Shown piece by piece: positions 9,263 to 19,277 of a DNA stretch of 64,000 nucleotides. This stretch comes from CAZHJK01 sp964533275 (GTDB lineage: Bacteria > Bacillota > Clostridia > Eubacteriales > Garciellaceae): positions 1-64,000 of the forward strand of contig CAZHJK010000006.1 of the NCBI GenBank assembly GCA_964533275.1. The letters run 5' to 3'. Positions within the stretch are counted from its first letter, which is position 1, and every line of letters begins with the position of its first letter. The position numbers were made by a program, and so were the translations under genes. The notes beneath the pieces are model-generated. The model did no database searches and was not told where the DNA came from. It worked only from the letters and a program-made list of their open reading frames with translations.

Positions 9263-10495
9263 CTAATATTTCTTGAAAACAAGAGATGCATTATGTCCAC
9301 CAAATCCTAGGGAATTGGATAGTGCATAATCTATATTAGCAGTTCTTCCTACATTAGGTATATAATCAAGATCACAATCTTCATCTTTGGTTTCATAATT
9401 AATTGTTGGCGGTAAATATCCTTCCTTTATTGCATATGCACATGCTATTGCTTCTATTGCTCCTGCTGCGCCTAATAGGTGACCTGTCATAGATTTAGTT
9501 GAACTAATTGGTATATGATATGCATAATCTCCAAACACACTTTTTATTGCCTTAGTCTCACATAAATCATTGTAATAAGTTGAAGTCCCATGTGCATTTA
9601 TATACCCGATTTCATTCTTATCTATTTCTGCATCATTAATAGCACTTATCATTGCACGAGCAGCGCCTTCTCCTTCAGGAGCAGGCGCTGTAATATGATG
9701 TGCATCAGAAGTAGAACCATATCCACTTACTTCTACAATTATATTTGCTCCTCTTTTTTTAGCATGTTCTAGTTCTTCTAAAATTAATATTCCTGCACCT
9801 TCACCCATTATAAAACCATCTCTATTTTTATCAAAGGGACGACTAGCTTTAGAAGAATCAGTTTGAGTTGACATAGCTTTCATAGAACAAAAACCAGCAA
9901 AACCAAATGGTGTAATTGAAGCTTCACTTCCACCTGCTACCATTATATCGGCATCACCCCTCTGAATAATTCTAGAGGCATTTCCTATAGCGTTTGTAGC
10001 TGTAGCGCATGCGGTTACAACTGTTTCATTATGTCCTTTTGCACCTAGAGTGATAGCAACTTGTCCAGAGGCCATATTAGAGATCATCATAGGAATACAA
10101 AAAGGGCTTACTCTATTTGGACCCTTTTCCATTAGTACTCTATGTTGAATTTCAAAGGTTTCTAAACCGCCTATGCCCGAACCTATTATAACACCCATAC
10201 GTTCAAGATTTATTTTGCTCAGTGGCATCTTTGCATCTTCTATAGCCATTTTACTTGCTGCAACTGCATATTGGGTATAAAGATCCATTCTGCGCGCTTC
10301 CTTTTTATCTATAAAATCATTCACTTGAAAGTTTCTAATCTCAGCAGCTAATTTACTAGGATAAGCATCCACATCAAATTTTGATATTTTATTTATACCT
10401 GATTTACCTGATTTTATGGATTCCCAGAAGTCTTTTTTACCAAAACCTACTGAAGAAACAACACCCATACCAGTTATTACAACTCTTCGTTTCAT
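9263..10495 (-). CDS. fabF: Beta-ketoacyl-ACP synthase II (FabF)
   Basis: A 410-residue condensing enzyme that elongates acyl-ACP with malonyl-ACP. The Cys-His-His triad is visible: Cys in [12 protein letters not shown] (about 163), His in [11 protein letters not shown] (about 300) and His in [12 protein letters not shown] (about 337). The glycine-rich C-terminus [14 protein letters not shown] is typical. It is the last gene of the fab cluster before a strong terminator, and a second terminator separates it from acpP, so fabF may have its own promoter or depend on read-through. Confidence 0.97.
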   Translation of the reverse strand: MKRRVVITGMGVVSSVGFGKKDFWESIKSGKSGINKISKFDVDAYPSKLAAEIRNFQVNDFIDKKEARRMDLYTQYAVAASKMAIEDAKMPLSKINLERMGVIIGSGIGGLETFEIQHRVLMEKGPNRVSPFCIPMMISNMASGQVAITLGAKGHNETVVTACATATNAIGNASRIIQRGDADIMVAGGSEASITPFGFAGFCSMKAMSTQTDSSKASRPFDKNRDGFIMGEGAGILILEELEHAKKRGANIIVEVSGYGSTSDAHHITAPAPEGEGAARAMISAINDAEIDKNEIGYINAHGTSTYYNDLCETKAIKSVFGDYAYHIPISSTKSMTGHLLGAAGAIEAIACAYAIKEGYLPPTINYETKDEDCDLDYIPNVGRTANIDYALSNSLGFGGHNASLVFKKY

Positions 10496-10565
10496 AATAT
10501 TACCTCCTAGTACTAACTTTAATCTATATTAATTATTATTCATCATAATTTCAAATTGTATTTGT

Positions 10566-10591
10566 AAAGTCCCGAGTTATGTCGGGACTTT
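10566..10591 (-). terminator. Terminator downstream of acpP
   Basis: A 10-bp GC-containing stem (10566-10575 with 10582-10591), a 6-nt loop and short T-tract. It lies just after the acpP stop, suggesting that abundant acpP mRNA is partly terminated before fabF. Confidence 0.75.
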
Positions 10592-10597
10592 AATTTA

Positions 10598-10819
10598 TTA
10601 CTTGTCTTGTAAGTAATCAACAACATCTTTAACCAATTTAATTTTTTCAGCATCTTCATCAGGTATTTCTAAATCAAATTCCTCTTCAAATGCCATAATT
10701 AATTCCACAATATCAAGGGAATCCGCTCCCAAATCATCTATAAAAGATGCTTCTAATATAACTTCATCTGATTCTACTCCCAATTGGTCTATAATAATTT
10801 CTTTTATCTTATCAAACAT
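10598..10819 (-). CDS. acpP: Acyl carrier protein
   Basis: A 73-residue acidic carrier protein. The phosphopantetheine attachment serine lies in the invariant [20 protein letters not shown] segment (Ser near position 36). It carries the growing acyl chain between the Fab enzymes encoded around it. The ATG at 10819 follows a GGGAGGTG ribosome site and yields the standard MFDKIKEI opening; the longer frame to 10840 is rejected because it would start before that site. Flanked by fabG upstream and a terminator downstream. Confidence 0.97.
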   Translation of the reverse strand: MFDKIKEIIIDQLGVESDEVILEASFIDDLGADSLDIVELIMAFEEEFDLEIPDEDAEKIKLVKDVVDYLQDK

Positions 10820-10889
10820 ATACCATTCACCTCCCTTCAAATCATTATAAAGTCATCAATTATATATTATAAAGTAACTTATAATATTA

Positions 10890-11633
10890 TTACATATACA
10901 TTCCACCATCAATATGAATAATTTGACCTGTTATATAATCAGATAAGTCAGAACTTAAAAAACCTACCATATTTGCTATATCCTCTGGTCTACCTAGTTT
11001 ATTTGCAGGAATATTATTCAATAATTCTTTTTTAATATTATCAGGTAAAGCATCTGTCATATCTGTTCGTATAAAACCTGGTGCTATCGCATTTACTTGG
11101 ATGCCTCTTGAAGCAACTTCCTTTGCAATTGATTTTGTAAAACCTATAAGACCTGCTTTGGAAGCAGAGTAATTAGATTGTCCTGCGTTGCCAGTAGTTC
11201 CAACTATCGATGTTATATTTACAATTTTACCCTTTTTCCTCTTAATCATTTTTCGTATTATAGATTTTGTCATTAGAAATGCACCTTTTAAGTTAGTATT
11301 CAATACTTCATCCCACTCATCTTCCTTCATTCTCATAAGAAGATTATCTCTTGTTATACCTGCATTATTAATTAATATATCTATACTGTTAAATTTTTCA
11401 TATACTGTATTAATAAATTTATCTACATCTGAACTTTTCCCTATATCCGCTTTAATTGCAAGTGCTTCTCTACCCATAGATTCAATTTCTTTTACTACTT
11501 CATTTGCAGCAGCAAAATTATTGTTATAATTCACTATAATATTAGCTCCTAAGCTTGCCAGGTGTAAAGCAATACTTTTTCCAATTCCTCTTGAACCTCC
11601 AGTTACTATAGCAGTTTTATTTTCAAGATTCAA
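10890..11633 (-). CDS. fabG: 3-oxoacyl-ACP reductase FabG
   Basis: A 247-residue short-chain dehydrogenase/reductase that uses NADPH to reduce 3-ketoacyl-ACP. The cofactor loop TGGSRGIGKSIA is near residues 11-22, the NNAG motif near 88-91, and the catalytic Ser-Tyr-Lys set lies in ITSIVG and YSASKAG. It ends with the family-typical ITGQIIHIDGGMYM. The start is a TTG at 11633 with GGAGG upstream, separated from fabD by one base, so translation of the two is likely coupled. Confidence 0.97.
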   Translation of the reverse strand: MNLENKTAIVTGGSRGIGKSIALHLASLGANIIVNYNNNFAAANEVVKEIESMGREALAIKADIGKSSDVDKFINTVYEKFNSIDILINNAGITRDNLLMRMKEDEWDEVLNTNLKGAFLMTKSIIRKMIKRKKGKIVNITSIVGTTGNAGQSNYSASKAGLIGFTKSIAKEVASRGIQVNAIAPGFIRTDMTDALPDNIKKELLNNIPANKLGRPEDIANMVGFLSSDLSDYITGQIIHIDGGMYM

Positions 11634-11634
11634 T

Positions 11635-12573
11635 TTAATTTACCTCCAAATTATTAAATGTTTCATTTATAGTTTTTAGATCTTCTACTCTTAAACAAGT
11701 AATGTCTTTGCTAATCTTTTTTGCAAATGAAGTTAGAGCTTTTCCTGGACCAATTTCAATAAATATATTAATTCCCTCATCAATCATTTTATTCATACTT
11801 TCTTCCCATAAAACAGATGAGCTAACCTGTTTAATTAAATTGCTTTTTATAGTTTGTGCATCCTGAACTATGCTTGCGTTAACATTTGATACTATTGGAA
11901 TATTAGTATTACTAAATTTATATTTTTTAATCTCCTCTTTTAATTTTCTACCAGCTGGACTTAGTAAACTTGAGTGAAAAGGTGCACTAACTGGTAATAA
12001 TGTGGTTCTTTTCGCACCCATTTTTTTAGCTATTTCACATGCCTTTTTAACTGCATTTACTTCACCAGCAATAACGGTTTGTCCTGGACAATTGTAATTT
12101 GCAGCTTCAACTATTCCATATTGTGATGATTGTTTACAAATTTCTTCTATTTCGACCTTTCCTAATCCCATTATTGCAGCCATAGTTCCTACTCCGATTG
12201 GTACAGCTTCTTGCATAAACTTCCCTCTTTTTTTTACTAAAGGCAAAACCTCTTCCAAACTTATACTATTAGCAATAGAAAGAGAAGCATATTCCCCAAG
12301 ACTTAATCCAGCAGTAATTTTGGGAATGATCTTTCTTTTTTTTAGTATAGTAGCAAAAGCTAGGCTAGTTGTCAAAATAGCTGGTTGAGTGTTCTCGGTT
12401 ATATTTAATTGTTCTATAGGACCTTTAAAACATAGATTTTTTATATCCATATCAAGTATTTTATTAGCCTTATCAAACACCTCCATTGCCTCAGGAAAAT
12501 TATCTGCAAGTTCTTTCCCCATTCCTAAATATTGCGCTCCCTGCCCTGGAAATATAAAAGCAATATTCTTCAC
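11635..12573 (-). CDS. fabD: Malonyl-CoA:ACP transacylase FabD
   Basis: A 312-residue acyltransferase that loads malonate onto ACP. FPGQGAQYLGMG opens the protein, the nucleophile serine is in GLSLGEYASL (about 90) and the active-site histidine in APFHSSLL (about 200). The GTG at 12573 is preferred: a GGGGGT ribosome site sits six bases before it and directly abuts the alternative ATG at 12579. Lies between fabK and fabG in the same transcript. Confidence 0.96.
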   Translation of the reverse strand: MKNIAFIFPGQGAQYLGMGKELADNFPEAMEVFDKANKILDMDIKNLCFKGPIEQLNITENTQPAILTTSLAFATILKKRKIIPKITAGLSLGEYASLSIANSISLEEVLPLVKKRGKFMQEAVPIGVGTMAAIMGLGKVEIEEICKQSSQYGIVEAANYNCPGQTVIAGEVNAVKKACEIAKKMGAKRTTLLPVSAPFHSSLLSPAGRKLKEEIKKYKFSNTNIPIVSNVNASIVQDAQTIKSNLIKQVSSSVLWEESMNKMIDEGINIFIEIGPGKALTSFAKKISKDITCLRVEDLKTINETFNNLEVN

Positions 12574-12575
12574 AA

Positions 12576-13532
12576 TCATACCCCCATATTATTTTTGCTT
12601 GTATTTAATAGTTGTAAAACTTCTTTTGCTTGAATTATTATTTCTTCAATTATTTCATGTGCAGGTTGGACCTTTGAAACCAGACCAGCTATTTGGCCTG
12701 CCATAACAGACCCATACTCAATATCTCCATCCACTACAGCATTTCTAAGTTTTCCGGAGCCAAGTTTTTCTATATCTTCTATAGAAGCTCCTTGTAGTTC
12801 TAATTTTTCGAACTTTCTTGTCAACTTATTTTTTAAAACTCTAACAGGATGACCTGTACTTCTACCTGAAACAATTGTATCTCTATCCTTAGACTTAATT
12901 ACTAATACCTTATATTTTTCATGTACTATACATTCACTTGCACAAACAAAACGAGTGCCCATTTGTACTCCTTCTGCTCCTAAAGCAAAAGCTGCAACAA
13001 GACCTCTCCCATCACCAATACCACCAGCGGCAATAACAGGAATTGAAACTGCATCTACTACTTGTGGTACTAAAGCCATGGTTGTTAATTCACCAATGTG
13101 ACCACCAGCTTCTGTACCTTCTACAATAATTGCATCAGCTTGGTATCTTTCCATTCTTTTGGCTAAGGAAACTGAAGGTACTACAGGAATAACCTTAATG
13201 CCTTGTGCATGTAATTTTGGTATATATTTTCCAGGATTTCCTGCACCAGTAGTTACAAGTGCAACCTTCTCTTGTAAAACAACCTCCATAACTTCTTCAG
13301 CAAAAGGGGATAAAAGCATAACATTTACTCCAAAGGGCTTATCCGTTTGCGATTTTGCTTTAATTATCTCATTTCTTACAAATTCTGCAGGTGCATTTCC
13401 AGCACCAATTATTCCAATTCCTCCTGCTTCTGAAACCGCCACTGCTAATTCAGATGTCGCTACCCAAGCCATACCTCCTTGGATAATTGGATATTTTATA
13501 TTTAAAAGACTGCATAATTTACTATTTAACAT
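12576..13532 (-). CDS. fabK: FMN-dependent enoyl-ACP reductase FabK
   Basis: A 318-residue TIM-barrel flavoprotein of the nitronate monooxygenase/FabK family, which in Clostridia and streptococci replaces FabI for the final reduction of the elongation cycle. Features: YPIIQGGMAWVA at the start, GTEAGGHIGE near 145-155, and the phosphate-binding VIAAGGIGDGRGLVAA followed by GAEGVQMGTRF. The ATG at 13532 has a GAGGTGATAA ribosome site; the longer frame to 13556 would overlap the fabH stop. FabK type predicts natural insensitivity to triclosan-like FabI inhibitors (family knowledge). Confidence 0.95.
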   Translation of the reverse strand: MLNSKLCSLLNIKYPIIQGGMAWVATSELAVAVSEAGGIGIIGAGNAPAEFVRNEIIKAKSQTDKPFGVNVMLLSPFAEEVMEVVLQEKVALVTTGAGNPGKYIPKLHAQGIKVIPVVPSVSLAKRMERYQADAIIVEGTEAGGHIGELTTMALVPQVVDAVSIPVIAAGGIGDGRGLVAAFALGAEGVQMGTRFVCASECIVHEKYKVLVIKSKDRDTIVSGRSTGHPVRVLKNKLTRKFEKLELQGASIEDIEKLGSGKLRNAVVDGDIEYGSVMAGQIAGLVSKVQPAHEIIEEIIIQAKEVLQLLNTSKNNMGV

Positions 13533-13549
13533 TTTATCACCTCTTCTAA

Positions 13550-14527
13550 TTACCATTTTATTGCCATCGCTCCCCAGGTTAGTCCACCGCCAAACCCTAC
13601 AAGAATTATATTATCATCTCTCTTTATTAATCTTCCTTTAACAGCTTCATCCAATGCCACAGGAATTGATGCCGCTGACATATTCCCGTATTTATCTAGA
13701 TTTATTATTATTTTATCGTTGCCTATTTTTAGTCGTTTAGCAGCTGCCTCAATAATACGTATATTAGCTTGATGTGGTACAAAAAAATCAATATCTTCTA
13801 TACATAAATTTGATTGTTCTATTACCTCTTTTGCGCTTGAAGACATTTTTTTAGTTGCAAATTTAAAAACCTCATTCCCATCCATTTGAATGTAGTGCAA
13901 TCTATTTTCAACAGTATTTATTGAAGCTGGATTTAAAGATCCTCCAGCAGGCAATTTTAATAATCTCCCACCACTTCCATCAGCGCCTATTTTAGAGCTT
14001 AAAATACCTCTTCCTTCATCTCCCTTTTCTAGAATAGCAGCTCCTGCTCCATCACCAAACAATATACAAGTATTTCTATCTTGATAATCTGTAATTTTAG
14101 ATAAGGCATCTGCCCCAATCACCAAAATCTTTGAATAAAAATCAGTTTGTATAAATTGTTGAGCAATAGTCATCCCATATATAAATCCAGTACAAGCAGC
14201 TTCAATATCAAATGCTGCAGCATTTATTGCCCCAATTTTATCTTGTACTAAGCATGCTACCGATGGGAAAAGCATATCTGGCGTAGCTGTGGCTACTATT
14301 ATACAATCGATTTCTTTTGGAGAAACTCCTGCGGTTTCAAGAGCCTTAAAGGCTGCTTGAGTTGCTAAATCAGAGGTTGATTCATTTTCTTTCGATATCC
14401 TTCTTTCTTTTATTCCTGTTCTTGTTGTTATCCAATCATCCGATGTATCTACCATCACTTCTAAGTCTTTATTAGTCAATATTTTTTCAGGTACATAGTG
14501 ACCAGTTCCTGTAATAATTGCACCCAT
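13550..14527 (-). CDS. fabH: Beta-ketoacyl-ACP synthase III (FabH)
   Basis: A 325-residue initiating condensing enzyme joining acyl-CoA primers to malonyl-ACP. The catalytic Cys is in AACTGFIYGM (about 112), the His in FVPHQANIRII (about 248) and the Asn in YGNMSAASIPVAL (about 278). It sets the chain primer and hence the straight or branched acyl type. Tightly packed between plsX (3 bp gap) and fabK. Confidence 0.97.
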   Translation of the reverse strand: MGAIITGTGHYVPEKILTNKDLEVMVDTSDDWITTRTGIKERRISKENESTSDLATQAAFKALETAGVSPKEIDCIIVATATPDMLFPSVACLVQDKIGAINAAAFDIEAACTGFIYGMTIAQQFIQTDFYSKILVIGADALSKITDYQDRNTCILFGDGAGAAILEKGDEGRGILSSKIGADGSGGRLLKLPAGGSLNPASINTVENRLHYIQMDGNEVFKFATKKMSSSAKEVIEQSNLCIEDIDFFVPHQANIRIIEAAAKRLKIGNDKIIINLDKYGNMSAASIPVALDEAVKGRLIKRDDNIILVGFGGGLTWGAMAIKW

Positions 14528-14530
14528 TAA

Positions 14531-15541
14531 TTATTCTCCTTTTTCTTTTATGTCTATTTTTTTTATTTCTTCTTCTATATTGCTATCTACTTCTTGTTCT
14601 AGATATTTTATACCTTGACGAATTGCATTTTTGATTGCATTTGCATCTGAGCTTCCATGAGCTTTAATAAGCCCACCATTAATTCCTAAAAAAGGTGCTC
14701 CTCCATACTCACTATAATCAAATTGATTTTTAAAATTTTTTAAGGAAGTTTTTAAAAACAATCCACCTATTTTCCCTTTGGTAGTTGAAAGCATAGTATC
14801 CTTTAAAGAATGCATTATAAATGAAGCTAATCCTTCTATTAGTTTCAGTATTACATTCCCTGTAAATCCATCGCAAACAATTATATCTGTTACGCCATAA
14901 GGTATATCCCTTGCTTCTACATTTCCAATAAAATTAATATTACATTCCTTAAGCAATTTAAATGTTTCCTTAGTTAGTTCATTTCCTTTTTTTTCTTCAG
15001 AACCAATGTTTACAAGACCAACCCTTGGATTATCTTTTCCAATTACCTTTTGCATATAAATTGAACCCATAATAGCAAATTGCTGTAATTGTTTTGGCTT
15101 ACAATCTGCATTTGCACCAGCATCAATTAATAAACATGGACCTAATTTAGTAGGAATTATAGGTGCTAATGCTGGACGAAGAATTCCTTTTATTCTACCA
15201 ATTTTTAATAGTCCACCAGCTAATAGTGCTCCTGTATTACCAGCAGAAATTAAAACTGAATTATCATTTTCCTTAATCAGATTCATCCCTATTACTAATG
15301 AAGAATTCTTTTTCCTTCTTATAGCTAAAGTTGGCTCATCATCATTACTCACTATTTCCGTTGCATTTATAATTCCAATTTTATCTTCATCATATTTATA
15401 CTTCCATAACTCTTTTTGAATTTCTTCTTGTATGCCTATTATTGATACATTGATATTGTATTCTTTTATAGCCAATACACAGCCTTTTACAATTTCACTA
15501 GGAGAATTGTCACCACCCATACCATCTACATATATTTTCAC
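14531..15541 (-). CDS. plsX: Phosphate acyltransferase PlsX
   Basis: A 336-residue enzyme converting acyl-ACP to acyl-phosphate, the substrate for PlsY, thereby linking fatty-acid synthesis to phospholipids. Conserved opening MKIYVDGMGGDNSP, then SAGNTGALLAG (about 97-107), LIDAGANADCKP (about 135) and VCDGFTGNVILK (about 225). Its start codon touches the fapR stop, the same arrangement as in B. subtilis, where both are under FapR. Confidence 0.97.
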   Translation of the reverse strand: MKIYVDGMGGDNSPSEIVKGCVLAIKEYNINVSIIGIQEEIQKELWKYKYDEDKIGIINATEIVSNDDEPTLAIRRKKNSSLVIGMNLIKENDNSVLISAGNTGALLAGGLLKIGRIKGILRPALAPIIPTKLGPCLLIDAGANADCKPKQLQQFAIMGSIYMQKVIGKDNPRVGLVNIGSEEKKGNELTKETFKLLKECNINFIGNVEARDIPYGVTDIIVCDGFTGNVILKLIEGLASFIMHSLKDTMLSTTKGKIGGLFLKTSLKNFKNQFDYSEYGGAPFLGINGGLIKAHGSSDANAIKNAIRQGIKYLEQEVDSNIEEEIKKIDIKEKGE

Positions 15542-16128
15542 TATGATTCACCTCCATAAGATTCATGGTTAAAAGTTACTAATATAAATTTACCTCTAAA
15601 TGCTTCTTCAGATTTTACTCTGATTTTAACCCATACAAAATATTTGTTATCTCCGCGTTTCTTGACAACTTCAGCTCGTGCTATAAGTTTTTGTCCAGCA
15701 TGAATTGGTTTTTTATATTTAATATTAGCTACTCCTATCAAAGCAACATTTGCATCAATAACAGCGATAGCTAGAGACTCTGCTAAAGAATAAATATGAT
15801 GTCCTTTAATAACTTTTGTTTTTTCGAATGCATGATCATTAGTTGTTTCAAATATTGAAATTGCATTATTTCCTAAATTCATTTCAACAAGCTCACCTAT
15901 TATTTCACTGCTATGTAGAGATTTTACTTTATCTAAATTATTCTCTGCCATGTTTTTTATTCTTTCTCTCAATTCTGGTATTCCTAATTCTAGTCTATCT
16001 AAGCGTATTGTTTGTATACTAACTGAAAATAACTCGCTTAATTCTTCATCAGTAAGAAAAGGGTCTTCTTTTAATTGCTCAGAAAGCTGATTTTGCCGTT
16101 CTCTCTTAGGTATTTTAATTTTTTTCAA
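15541..16128 (-). CDS. fapR: Fatty-acid biosynthesis repressor FapR
   Basis: A 195-residue repressor released from DNA by malonyl-CoA. The N-terminal winged helix-turn-helix ([32 protein letters not shown], about 28-60) precedes a C-terminal hot-dog domain ([35 protein letters not shown]). The TTG at 16128 fits an AGAGGTGTTA ribosome site better than the codon at 16137. A matching 17-bp operator lies 28 bp upstream, so the gene is predicted to be autoregulated together with plsX and the fab genes. Confidence 0.95.
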   Translation of the reverse strand: MKKIKIPKRERQNQLSEQLKEDPFLTDEELSELFSVSIQTIRLDRLELGIPELRERIKNMAENNLDKVKSLHSSEIIGELVEMNLGNNAISIFETTNDHAFEKTKVIKGHHIYSLAESLAIAVIDANVALIGVANIKYKKPIHAGQKLIARAEVVKKRGDNKYFVWVKIRVKSEEAFRGKFILVTFNHESYGGES

Positions 16129-16155
16129 TATTAACACCTCTGTTATTATCTATAT

Positions 16156-16172
16156 TTAATACCAGGTACTAA
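16156..16172 (-). promoter_or_regulatory. FapR operator
   Basis: Minus-strand TTAGTACCTGGTATTAA. It matches the known FapR consensus (TTAGTACCN-GGTACTAA type palindrome) except for one position. It begins immediately after the -10 of the fapR promoter, so bound FapR would cover the transcription start. Confidence 0.9.
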
Positions 16173-16173
16173 T

Positions 16174-16202
16174 AGTATATTATAATTATTTTTAAAAATC
16201 AA
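16174..16202 (-). promoter_or_regulatory. Sigma-A-type promoter of the fapR-plsX-fab operon
   Basis: -35 TTGATT (16197-16202), 17-bp spacer, -10 TATACT (16174-16179) on the minus strand. The FapR operator overlaps the expected start. A terminator at 16221-16248 insulates it from rpmF. Confidence 0.8.
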
Positions 16203-16215
16203 GTATTATGTAAAT

Positions 16216-16248
16216 AAAAAAAGATAGTAGCATAAAAACTACTATCTT
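16216..16248 (-). terminator. Terminator of rpmF
   Basis: 10-bp stem (16221-16230 with 16239-16248), 8-nt loop, followed on the minus strand by a run of seven T residues. It separates rpmF from the fapR promoter. Confidence 0.85.
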
Positions 16249-16260
16249 CTTTATTGAATA

Positions 16261-16437
16261 TTACTCAACATCGATTACTTCCAATTTTTTGTATGTGCCA
16301 CAGGATTTGCAGACTCGATGAGGTAATTTAACTTCACCACATTTAGGACATGTACTTAATCCTGGTACAGACAATTTCCAATTTGCTCTTCTTTTATCTC
16401 TTCTTGCTTTAGATGTTTTTCTTTTTGGTACAGCCAT
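16261..16437 (-). CDS. rpmF: 50S ribosomal protein L32
   Basis: A 58-residue L32 protein ([20 protein letters not shown] start). It is the zinc-binding form, with two Cys pairs in [18 protein letters not shown]. The ATG at 16437 follows an AAGGAGGTGT ribosome site; the frame back to 16464 has no support. In most Firmicutes yceD (DUF177) sits directly upstream of rpmF. Here only about 175 bp separate rpmF from ackA and no yceD is present, an unusual local loss or relocation. Confidence 0.96.
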   Translation of the reverse strand: MAVPKRKTSKARRDKRRANWKLSVPGLSTCPKCGEVKLPHRVCKSCGTYKKLEVIDVE

Positions 16438-16614
16438 TCCTTTACACCTCCTTAATATAACCAAACTCTTTATAAGATTGCGTATAAAAAACCAGCGCTT
16501 ACTTTCCTACTTCAAACTGAGTCAATATCATTTTATAAGTACCTGAATAATTATATAAATTACATAGTTAATTGTCAAGCATAAAAACCTTACAGATAGA
16601 AGACTGATAGAAGA

Positions 16615-17808
16615 CTAACTTACTATCTCTTTTGTGTCTCTTGCAATCATCAGTTCTTCATCTGTAGGTATAACTATAACTTTTACTTTTGAATCTTCTG
16701 TAGATATTATAGTTTCTTTTCCGCGACTATTGTTTTTATTATTATCAATTGATAATCCCAAGAATTGTAATTTATTACATATTTCTTTACGATTTTCTGC
16801 AGAATTTTCACCCAATCCCGCAGTAAAGACTATTACATCAACACCATTCATAGCAGCAGTATAAGAACCAATGGTTGTCCTTACTCTGTAGTTAAATATA
16901 TCTAATGCCAATTGAGCTCTATCGTTCCCATTTTGTGCAGCCTCTTCAATATCTCTAAAATCGCTGCTAACACCAGATATACCTAAGACACCAGATTTTT
17001 TATTTAATACATTATTGATTTCTTGACTAGATAATCCTTCCTGCTCCATTAAGAAAGTTAGAATTGCAGGATCAATACTTCCACATCTAGTTCCCATTGC
17101 TAAGCCCTCTAAGGGTGTGAAACCCATACTTGTATCAATTGATACACCTTCTTTAACTGCTGTAATACTTGCACCGTTTCCTAAATGACATGTAATTATT
17201 TTAAGATCCTCTATTTGTTTATTTAATATAGAAGCTGCTCTCTGAGCAACATATTTATGAGATGTTCCATGAAAACCATATTTTCTTATCTTATACTTTT
17301 CATAATATTCGTATGGTAATGGATAAATATAAGCTTCTTTAGGCATAGTCTGATGAAAAGCTGTATCAAACACTCCTACCATTTGAACATTTGGTAGTAT
17401 TTCCTTACAAGCCTCGATACCCATAATATTTGGAGGATTATGTAGTGGTGCTAAATCTATACATTCCTTTAATGCATCCATAACCGCATCAGTTATTAGA
17501 ACAGAGGATGCGAATTTTTCTCCTGCATGAACAACCCTATGTCCTACAGCATATATTTCATCCATAGATTTAATTACTCCATGTTTCTCATCAACTAGTG
17601 CATTCATTAAAATCTCTAATGCAACCTTATGATCCTTCATGTCTCTTTCTACTACAATCTTTTCTTTTCCCTCAGGCTTGTGCGTTAATACAGAACCCTC
17701 AATCCCAATCCTTTCTGCTAATCCTTTAGCTATTATTTGCTCATTATCCATATCCATAAGTTGATATTTTAAGGATGAGCTTCCACAATTAATTACTAAA
17801 ATTTTCAA
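16615..17808 (-). CDS. ackA: Acetate kinase
   Basis: A 397-residue kinase making ATP from acetyl phosphate, central to fermentative energy yield. Motifs: [11 protein letters not shown] at the start, [11 protein letters not shown] (about 90), [10 protein letters not shown] (about 148, catalytic Asp), [13 protein letters not shown] (about 180) and [11 protein letters not shown] (about 208). The TTG at 17808 with GGAGG upstream gives the standard [12 protein letters not shown] start; the frame back to 17838 is not needed. pta, the usual partner, is not adjacent. Confidence 0.97.
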   Translation of the reverse strand: MKILVINCGSSSLKYQLMDMDNEQIIAKGLAERIGIEGSVLTHKPEGKEKIVVERDMKDHKVALEILMNALVDEKHGVIKSMDEIYAVGHRVVHAGEKFASSVLITDAVMDALKECIDLAPLHNPPNIMGIEACKEILPNVQMVGVFDTAFHQTMPKEAYIYPLPYEYYEKYKIRKYGFHGTSHKYVAQRAASILNKQIEDLKIITCHLGNGASITAVKEGVSIDTSMGFTPLEGLAMGTRCGSIDPAILTFLMEQEGLSSQEINNVLNKKSGVLGISGVSSDFRDIEEAAQNGNDRAQLALDIFNYRVRTTIGSYTAAMNGVDVIVFTAGLGENSAENRKEICNKLQFLGLSIDNNKNNSRGKETIISTEDSKVKVIVIPTDEELMIARDTKEIVS

Positions 17809-17842
17809 TTCAAATACCTCCTTTATTATTAATCTCATTATT

Positions 17843-17871
17843 ATTTTAACATAACTTAATAAAAATTCTAA
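17843..17871 (-). promoter_or_regulatory. Possible ackA promoter
   Basis: Minus strand: extended -10 TGTTAAAAT (-10 TAAAAT at 17843-17848), 17-bp spacer and a weak -35 TTAGAA (17866-17871). The extended -10 compensates for the poor -35. Confidence 0.5.
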
Positions 17872-17976
17872 TTAATTTATGATTTGCTACTTTTCTTTAT
17901 ATTTTTCTAAAAATAAGATAGTATATATATTAAGTTGTTACAAAAGAAAATTTTAAATAATTTGGAGTGTTTATAA

Positions 17977-19239
17977 ATGAATATAACTGGAATAATTGTT
18001 GAATATAATCCTTTACATAATGGTCATAATTATCATCTTTCTAAGTCAAGAGAAATTACAAAAAATGAATATACTATTGCAATTATGAGTGGACATTTTC
18101 TACAAAGAGGTGAACCTGCATTATTTAATAAATGGTTTAGAACAAAAATGGCATTAAGAGCAGGAATTGATATTGTAATAGAACTTCCAACTATTTATAG
18201 TTGTCAAAGTGCTGAACTTTTTTCCTATGGAGCAGTCCAGTTACTTGAAAAACTAGGCATAATTAATAGCTTAGTTTTTGGTAGTGAAACAAATAATATT
18301 GAAGACTTAAAAATAATTTCTAATATTTTAGCAAATGAACCCGATTTATATCAAAAGTTATTAAAATCTGAATTAAATAAAGGTGTATCTTTTCCATCAG
18401 CCCGAACTAAAGCACTTGAAAAATTTTGTTTCAATTATAATAACAACCATTCCCATACTGATATTAAATCCATTTTACAATATCCTAATAATATTTTAGG
18501 GATCGAATATTTAAAATGGCTAAAACGATTCAAAAGTAAAATAATTCCTGAAACTATATTAAGAGTAGGCTCTGGCTATCATGATAAAGAATTAAATACT
18601 GATTTTTCCAGTGCCACCGCAATAAGAAATCAAATATTTTCTATAGATAATAATTATAATAAATTAATAGGTCTTATGCCATCCTCCAGTTTTTCTATAA
18701 TTAAAGAAGCTATAGATACCAATTTTTTACCTGCACGATTTGATGATATGTCTAAAAGTATCTTGTCCATTCTTTTAAGGTATAATACCAAGGATTTAAA
18801 GAAGTTTCTTGATATAAATGAAGGACTAGAAAGTAGAATATTTAATCAACTTAATACAAATTCTATCGAGGAATTAATAGGGTTAGTAAAGACTAAAAGA
18901 TATACATATACCAGAATTCAAAGAATCTTATGTCATGTTCTATTAAACATAACTTCAGAAGACATAAATTTATTTAAAGAAAATGGAGGAGTACAATATA
19001 TTAGAGTATTAGGTTTTAGTGAAAAAGGAAAGAATATATTGCCAAAATTAAAAAAACACAGCTCTTTACCTATTATCACAAATCTATCTAAGTCTTATAA
19101 GTCATTAAATCCTATTCAAAGAAAAATGATGGATTTTGATATTCTTGCAACAAATATATATCATATACATTTTACAAAAATGTTAACATATAATAAAAAT
19201 ATGGATTTTACTTGTTCTCCTATTATCATAGAAAAATAG
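17977..19239 (+). CDS. tmcAL: tRNA(Met) cytidine acetate ligase TmcAL
   Basis: A 420-residue YlbM-family enzyme that makes N4-acetylcytidine at the wobble position of elongator tRNA-Met using acetate and ATP. The nucleotidyltransferase-like motif IIVEYNPLHNGHNYHLSKSR (HxGH at about 16-19) is diagnostic, as are SGHFLQRGEP and FGSETN. It is divergent from ackA; the adjacency to an acetate-metabolism gene is suggestive because the ligase uses acetate, but no functional link is shown. Ribosome site TTTGGAGTG. Confidence 0.93.
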   Translation: MNITGIIVEYNPLHNGHNYHLSKSREITKNEYTIAIMSGHFLQRGEPALFNKWFRTKMALRAGIDIVIELPTIYSCQSAELFSYGAVQLLEKLGIINSLVFGSETNNIEDLKIISNILANEPDLYQKLLKSELNKGVSFPSARTKALEKFCFNYNNNHSHTDIKSILQYPNNILGIEYLKWLKRFKSKIIPETILRVGSGYHDKELNTDFSSATAIRNQIFSIDNNYNKLIGLMPSSSFSIIKEAIDTNFLPARFDDMSKSILSILLRYNTKDLKKFLDINEGLESRIFNQLNTNSIEELIGLVKTKRYTYTRIQRILCHVLLNITSEDINLFKENGGVQYIRVLGFSEKGKNILPKLKKHSSLPIITNLSKSYKSLNPIQRKMMDFDILATNIYHIHFTKMLTYNKNMDFTCSPIIIEK

Positions 19240-19277
19240 TGTTTAAATACATATGCAAAAATAAACTTTAGAGTTCT

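Noticed and set aside
10480..10515. Possible second FapR box before fabF
   Set aside because: Only one half-site (TTAGTAC) is present; the other half is just the fabF ribosome site.
13159..13641. 160-codon plus-strand frame across fabK/fabH
   Set aside because: A shadow of strongly conserved minus-strand genes with no ribosome site.
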